Under the pieces are notes generated by a model. The model was not told the DNA's origin. It made no database searches and saw only the letters and a program-made list of their open reading frames with translations. This document shows, one piece after another, positions 58,298 through 64,000 of a DNA stretch of 64,000 nt. The DNA is from Ailanthus altissimus (taxonomy: Eukaryota > Streptophyta > Magnoliopsida > Sapindales > Simaroubaceae), in the NCBI GenBank assembly GCA_946807835.1, contig OX327683.1:11847001-11911000 (forward strand), written 5' to 3'. The number at the start of each line of letters is the position of its first letter. The first letter of the stretch is position 1. The translations under genes and the position numbers were made by a program.

Positions 58298-61200
58298 TGT
58301 TGGGTGTTGATTATTCTAAGGTGCTTGCATGTGGGATGTGTTCATCATACAAAATATATACATATTGTTAGGGTATGTGCTTACACGCCATCCCAATTTG
58401 TATGAATATTTAGTTTGTAATATTTATACAATGCATATTTTATTAAATCGCTGATAACTTTTATTAAATGGTAGTTAAGCTTGTAACATTATAAACATGA
58501 TATGATCTAAATGAATTCATATCTGGTTTAAAGAAGTTTAGACCATGGCTAAGAGTTAGCAAAGCTGATAGTTATAAATGCTAAGTGTTAGCAGGTTATA
58601 ATAGCCAGCGAGATCTAAAAAGTTAGAACCTAATCTATAATGTAACAAAGACCTGAGAATCTACTAGTAATGACAAAGTTGCAATAAGTTGTAATACACA
58701 CTAAGAAATGTCATTATGGAAGTATCTTCTCAAATAAAGAGTTCCTGATCTACGTTCACCAATGTGGGTCTATCGGTGATACACATAGATTAGTGTATGT
58801 CTATAGCTGTATTGTACAGATGGTTATTCTTAGTTAACCATGAGCTTGGTTGAAGTTCATATAGACATACAGGTATTCAGTTAGGACTGGATACTGAACA
58901 GACTCAAGAGGACCCCAATAGATATCCTATGAAACCGTCAAAGGAAGGTCCTCTCGAGTTGAGTAGTATTTGTGGTCCTACGACCTGAGCGCCACGGTGA
59001 ACTTGTGGGAGATCCATCATACTTTGGTTCCACGTATGTCAGAGACCTTTCATGGTCTGACCGCTGCGTGTCGCTGGGTATGGTCCGATGCTAATGGAGT
59101 TCGGTGTGCGTAGATATGGAATCCGCCGGCTCACATAGATGGGTTGTATATCTGAACTTTGAGATTGTATCTTGTAAAGTCTTATGGCCGTAAGCAATCT
59201 ACCTGGGAAAGGAGTTTTCTACAGGTTCGAACATTATAGCAAAAGTGTTTGCGTATATTGTTCATAAAGATACGAATCTGGAGATAATATAGTAATGGAT
59301 GAAATTATCGGGATTTGACGGTAATGATCTGTATCCCGTTCATCCTGGATATAATGACGGAAGGATTATACGAATATGGAGTAACCTCAACATGTATGGT
59401 CTAACGCGCTAATTTGTAATATCCGTAACGTGTGCGTGGGGCATCGTTCACGGACTTGTGGAATAGTTCCATTTGACGAATCAGGCGTGGACCTAGGGAG
59501 TCCCAATATGAAATGTACTCTTTGAGCACTTGGGCAGCGTACCGTATTGAATAGTTCAATACAGTAAAATCCAGCAATTTACTAAGGTTACGTTAACTAA
59601 AGTATATAGTCAAATGGTGGGACCCACTTTAGGTTAACTTAGTAACCGAGTAAGGACATAATTGTAATTTCACTTGATAATTATTTAATTGTTAAATAAT
59701 TCTAATAAATATTTATTTATTTAATTGTTGAATAAATAATTTATGTTTAACTAAGGTTAAGAGTTAACCATTTAGTTAAATTAGATTAACAATACTTAAT
59801 GGTTAAGTAAAAGTTAACATAACCATGATTAAGTTAGTTAATTATAGTTAAAATATTTAAATGTTCTTTAACTTAACTAAAGTTAAGTGTTAACTATAGT
59901 TAGAATATTTAAATGTTAATTTAACCTAACTAAAGTTAAGAGTTAACTAAGATTAGGTTAGGTTAAATACAAATTGAAATTAAGTGAAATTAATTGTAAT
60001 GAAATGAAATTAATTTCATTTGTATAAATAAGACAAATGAAAATTAAATTCATAAGTCTTTTTTGTTAATTTGATTTTGAAAATTTTGGTCAGCCAATTC
60101 AAAGAGAAAAAAAGAGAAATTGTTTTCTAAAATATGGATTCAAGAGTTGAATTCATTATTTTCTTTTAAGGCATAAAACCAATTTAGCAAAATAGGTTTT
60201 GATTAATTATTAATCAAAAAGAAAAAATTAATATCATAAGTTTAAGTGGTTAAACTTCTGCTAGATCAAAGGCTGTCATTCTAGATAATCAAACCCACCA
60301 TTGTTGATTACTAGAATTGATCAAAGACAACATTTTGGTGGACTTCAACAATCTCCATCCAAAGGCTTCAAAGGTTATTCCTCAATTTCGTTTCTGTTAA
60401 TTCAATTAATATATTTTGATTGTGTTTACTGCAATGTTTTAAGCTTCCGCTGCTTCATTATATGTATGAGATATGTATATATTGTTGTTAAACACAAAAC
60501 CCACATGCATACACCCATGAATGGACAACTCCCAACACATATCTCAAATATATATGTGCACAGCGGAAGATTAAAATTAATACAATGAATATATGTAATA
60601 CATATTTATCAAATGAAAAGTGAGATTGAGAACTTTAACCCATGAAGCCTTTGGATTAATTTGCTTAAAGTCCACCATGAAATAAAACTTTGATCAATCC
60701 TAGCAATCAACAAGGGTGGGTTTGATTGTCTATAATAGTAGTATGTTAATCCATCATTTAGTTTAACTCTTAAACTTAATTCAAAGTTAAACTCTTTAAC
60801 TTAGTTAAATTTATTTTTCTTTTTATTCAACTCTTGAATAAAAACATATTTAATTCATGTTTTAATGGCTAAATGAATTGGAGAAGATGATGAATAGAAA
60901 ATGTTTTCAACTCTTGAAACATTTCAATTTTCGTTCTTCATTTCTCTCTTAATTTTCTAGCCAACCAAAAACACTTAACTTTATTTTAATCAAATTAAAT
61001 TAATTTATTTTATCTTTTGTTCAACTCTTGAACAATTAAAACAAATCTATTTTAGTTATTACATTTAATAGCCAATTATATATTTGTTTTGTTGTTCTAA
61101 CACTTAAAACACAAAACAAAGAATTTCAATTTCTCAAATTGAAATGGCCACCAAAATTGCAAAATCTAAAAAACTTAAAACTTATGAATTTTAAATTTCA

Positions 61201-62826
61201 TTTCCCTTTATATACTAATGCATAAATTTCAAACTAATTTGAATTTCATTTGCATTTAATTTCACTTAACCTAACTATAGTTAATATTTAACCTTAGTTA
61301 GGTTAGTTTAACTTAACCCTTAAGTTAAACAAATACTTAAATATTCTAACCATAGTTAACTTAACCATGGTTAGGTTAACCTTTACTTAATCATTAAGTA
61401 AGGATAAATTAACTTAACCATATGGTTAACCTTTAACCATAGTTAGGTTAAATCATTTATTTAACAATTAAATAAATAAATATTTATTTTAATTATTTAA
61501 CAATTAAATAATCATAAAGTAAAATTACATTTATATCCTTACTAGGTTACCAAGTTAACCTAAAGTGGGTCTCACTATTTAAGCATATACTTTAGTTAAC
61601 TTAACCTTAGTAATTTGCTGAATTATACTGTATTTAACCATTCAATACGGTAAACTGCCCAAGTATACTCAAAGAGTACAATTCATATTAGGACTCTCTA
61701 GGTCTACACCCGATTTGTCAAATAGAACTATTCCATAAATCTGTAATCGATGCCCCACTCACATGTTACGAATATTACAAATCAGCGTATTAGACTATAC
61801 AAGTTGAGGTCATAATGTATACGTATAATCCTTATATTATTTATACCCCGGATATGCGGGGATATAGATCAGCGCTGTCAAATCCCTCTAAACACATCCT
61901 TAAACTTATCTCCAGATTCGTATCTCGATAAATAATATACGCAAACACTTTTGCTATATTGTTTAACCTTGTGGAAAACTCTTTTCCCGGGTTTATGCTT
62001 GTGGCCACAAGACTTCATGAAATACAATCTCAGAGCATCAGACATACAACTTACCTACGTAAGCTGACGGATCCCGTCTCTACGCACACCAAACTCTATG
62101 AGAATCAGCCCATACCCAGCGACACATAGCGGTAAGACCATGAAAGGTCTCTCATATATATGGAACCAAAGCATGGTGGATCACTCACAAGACCACCATG
62201 GTGCTCAGGGCAAAGGACCACGAATACTACTCAACTCGAAAGGACCTTCCTTTGGCAGCTTTATAGGATATCTATTGAGGTCTTCGTGAGTCTGTTCAGT
62301 ATCCAGTCCTAATTGGATACACACATGCCTATACAAGCTCTAAGCTCATAGTCAGCTAAGAACAACCATGTGAACCAGTCAGATATAGACATACACTAAT
62401 CTATATTATGAGAATTCACCGATAGACCCGCATTGGTGAATATAGATCATGAACATTTTGTTTGAGACATACTTACATAATGATATTTCTTAGTACCTAT
62501 TGCAACTCTTTGCAACTATATCATTACAAGTATACTCTCAGGTATTTGTCCTATTATAAACAAGGTTTTAACTCTTTAGACCTTGTTGACTCTTATAAAA
62601 TGATAATTCTTAACAATGCTAACTCTTAACATTTATAACTCTCAAATTTGCTAACTATTAGTTCTGATCTGAACTCTTTCAGATCATACAATGTCTGTAA
62701 TGTTACAAGCATTATATCATATAAATTTGATATTAACAATTTTTTATTCGAAAAATTTATTGTATAAATATTACACAATTAATATTCATACAATATTGGA
62801 ATGGCATGTAAGCACCAGCTCCAACA
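58298..62826 (-). repeat. Copia 5' LTR, split by inverted solo LTR
   Basis: Minus-strand TGTTGGAGCTGGTGC at 62826 to CACCCAACA at 58298; net about 2.35 kb. Aligns with the split 3' LTR. Contains the unoccupied LINE target near 60715-60731. Confidence 0.93.
58366..60537 (+). mobile_element. Copia solo LTR, inverted in a related LTR
   Basis: 2172 bp, TGTTAGGGTATGTGC...AACTCCCAACA, perfect duplication CATAT (58361-58365, 60538-60542). It belongs to the same family as the host LTR but in opposite orientation. Confidence 0.94.
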
Positions 62827-62831
62827 TCTTC

Positions 62832-62856
62832 TACAGGTATGATTGGTGGTTAAAAT
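62832..62856 (-). pseudogene. gag: N-terminal tip of E4 gag beyond the copia insertion
   Basis: About eight codons (IIPVE and preceding) that continue into 41058. Right of about 62857 the homology is lost to a copia LTR fragment. Confidence 0.6.
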
Positions 62857-62996
62857 AGGGATAAAGATTCGAGAATAACATAGTAATGCCATAGCTATAA
62901 AGAGTTACAAATGGTGTTAAGAAATGTCATTGCACAATATGTTCTCGAAAATATCGTTCCTGATCCATGGTTACCGATATGAGTCGATTGGTTTTC
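62857..62996 (+). repeat. Copia LTR fragment
   Basis: GTTAAGAAATGTCATTGC and ATATGTTCTCGAAAATATC match, in inverse orientation, the LTR at 18494-20576 (near 20200-20330), and less closely 58700-58770. Both ends are truncated. Confidence 0.65.
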
Positions 62997-63130
62997 TGAT
63001 AAGGGCAAATTTGTCATATATTTTCTCATGTTTTTATTATTGATATTTTATGATTTTATGAGAATAGATGGCTATTTATGTGCATTATTGTTATTTACAG
63101 GGACTAAAATGCAAAGTTTCCAAAATTTGA

Positions 63131-63405
63131 GTCCAGCGCCCCCGCGCCACAAGTATTATCGCCCCAGCGCGAGAATAGTGATCGAAATAAGAAAAACGAC
63201 TTGCTTAAGTCGCGTCTAGCGCCCCAGCGCCGAAGAGTCACCGCGCCAGCGATGATACATCGCCCCAGCGCTATCAACATACCGCGCCAGCGGTGAAGCC
63301 GTTTTCATGCAGCGCCCCAGCGCCAAGATCCCACCGCTCCAGCGGTAATAGCTTTTTCACGCGTCGCCCCAGCGACAGCTGCATAGCGCGCCAGCGGTAG
63401 TGCGA
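63131..63405 (+). repeat. GC-rich palindromic unit array in LTR-B U3
   Basis: At least ten units 12-14 bases long at roughly 20-30 base spacing alternate between two types: GCGCCCCAGCGC-like (near 63131, 63159, 63219, 63261, 63311, 63362) and CCGCGCCAGCGG-like (near 63241, 63281, 63332 as CCGCTCCAGCGG, 63387). The array ends about 45 bp before the TATA box. Confidence 0.85.
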
Positions 63406-63450
63406 GTCCTAGTCCGACGAGAATTGAGATTTGCAAGCTCATATCAATCC

Positions 63451-63460
63451 CTATATAAAG
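63451..63460 (+). promoter_or_regulatory. TATA box of LTR-B
   Basis: CTATATAAAG, conserved at the same place in the other young LTR-B copies (minus strand near 26120-26130 and 36957-36968). The transcript would start about 30 bp downstream. Confidence 0.65.
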
Positions 63461-64000
63461 CCACTCGTTCCCAACCTTCAAGAATGAATCCAAGACGACC
63501 CAAGAGCACCAAGAATATAGAGCACGAGTCTTGGAGAGCAATAGGAGCTTAATTGAAGCATCTTTAGAGAGAAGTACAAGACGTTCTTCGGCATCAAGAG
63601 TTCCTAGGCAGCGCAATTAAGAGCAATTCGACGTCTATATCGGTTTGCTAATAATTTTATCATGATTTATAATTATTTTTACTGCTGTTCTCTTGTAGCC
63701 ATGAGCTAACTTATTTTCTAGTGTTAATATTTGAACTCAATATGTGCGCTTAAATTGCTATATTCTTTAGTATTTAATAAACTTAGTCATTTATTATTTA
63801 AATTACTTGTGTTTAATGCTTCAATATATCTGGCCAATATATGGTGAATGAATTGGTAATATTATTGATAAACTCGGAAGAGTTATATTTAGACCTAGGT
63901 AATTTGATGCATGATTGTAGAGTAACATTCAATGTTGCATATGCAAGTTTCAATTTAGGATAGGAATATACCTAATTGGCATGTATGATCAATAAGACCT

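Larger units (their letters stand above)
41059..62826 (-). mobile_element. Ty1/copia element, complete outline, heavily invaded
   Basis: 5' LTR 62826-58298, primer site 58295-58284, decayed gag-pol about 58000-53796, PPT, 3' LTR 53780-41059. Target duplication TCTTC (41054-41058, 62827-62831) in E4 gag. Pol motifs show copia. LTRs are about 2.3 kb each once insertions are removed. Lineage within copia not assigned. Confidence 0.92.
62997..64000 (+). mobile_element. LTR-B copy running off the window
   Basis: It begins TGATAAGGGCAAATTTG at 62997 and is collinear with the reverse complement of the 25139, 35980 and 42487 copies up to the window end. Whether it is a solo LTR or the 5' LTR of a full element cannot be told. 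Confidence 0.92.

Overview
The window is a plant nuclear segment made almost entirely of nested retrotransposons. I see no host protein gene, tRNA, rRNA, CRISPR array or bacterial-type feature. Tall LTR-element nesting, a plant L1 LINE with RNase H, tRNA-Asp and tRNA-iMet primer sites, Athila-type elements with an extra downstream ORF, and a high AT content all point to pericentromeric or other heterochromatin of a flowering plant. The species cannot be named from the sequence alone.

Layout. Bases 1-3045 are the 3' part of a minus-strand Athila-like element (E1) that keeps gag and a broken protease but lacks RT, RNase H and integrase. A Ty3/gypsy chromovirus (Tekay-like) with a 2.77 kb LTR sits in it (3046-6591) and is cut inside gag by a near-complete plus-strand Athila element, E2 (6592-17607). 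E2 has LTRs, a tRNA-Asp PBS, one long gag-pol frame broken mainly by stop codons, and an intact 377-codon third ORF. Then come a rearranged LTR of a second Athila family, called LTR-B here (17608-21214, holding a deleted copia element at 18350-20576), the 3' end of another minus-strand Athila (21215-22837), and a plus-strand Athila, E3 (22838-30329). The E3 LTR holds a Tekay solo LTR, which itself holds an LTR-B solo LTR.

From 30330 onward the backbone is a minus-strand Athila, E4, whose 3' LTR is a diverged LTR-B. Its pol holds a solo LTR-B (35980-37427). Its gag is split by a copia element (41059-62826, target duplication TCTTC). The copia 3' LTR holds an L1 LINE (41287-49707, 19-bp target duplication), which in turn holds another LTR-B solo LTR, and also an Athila-type solo LTR (51128-53106). 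The copia 5' LTR holds an inverted solo LTR of its own family (58366-60537). The window ends inside a plus-strand LTR-B copy (62997-64000). Target duplications fix most junctions and give an insertion order.

The most interesting signal is not a gene. Each Athila-type LTR family here carries, just upstream of its TATA box, a cluster of short GC-rich, partly palindromic units. Related clusters recur between pol and the third ORF in E2, E4 and probably E1, and in the leader of the unrelated copia element. I read this as a portable promoter or chromatin module; that reading is inference.
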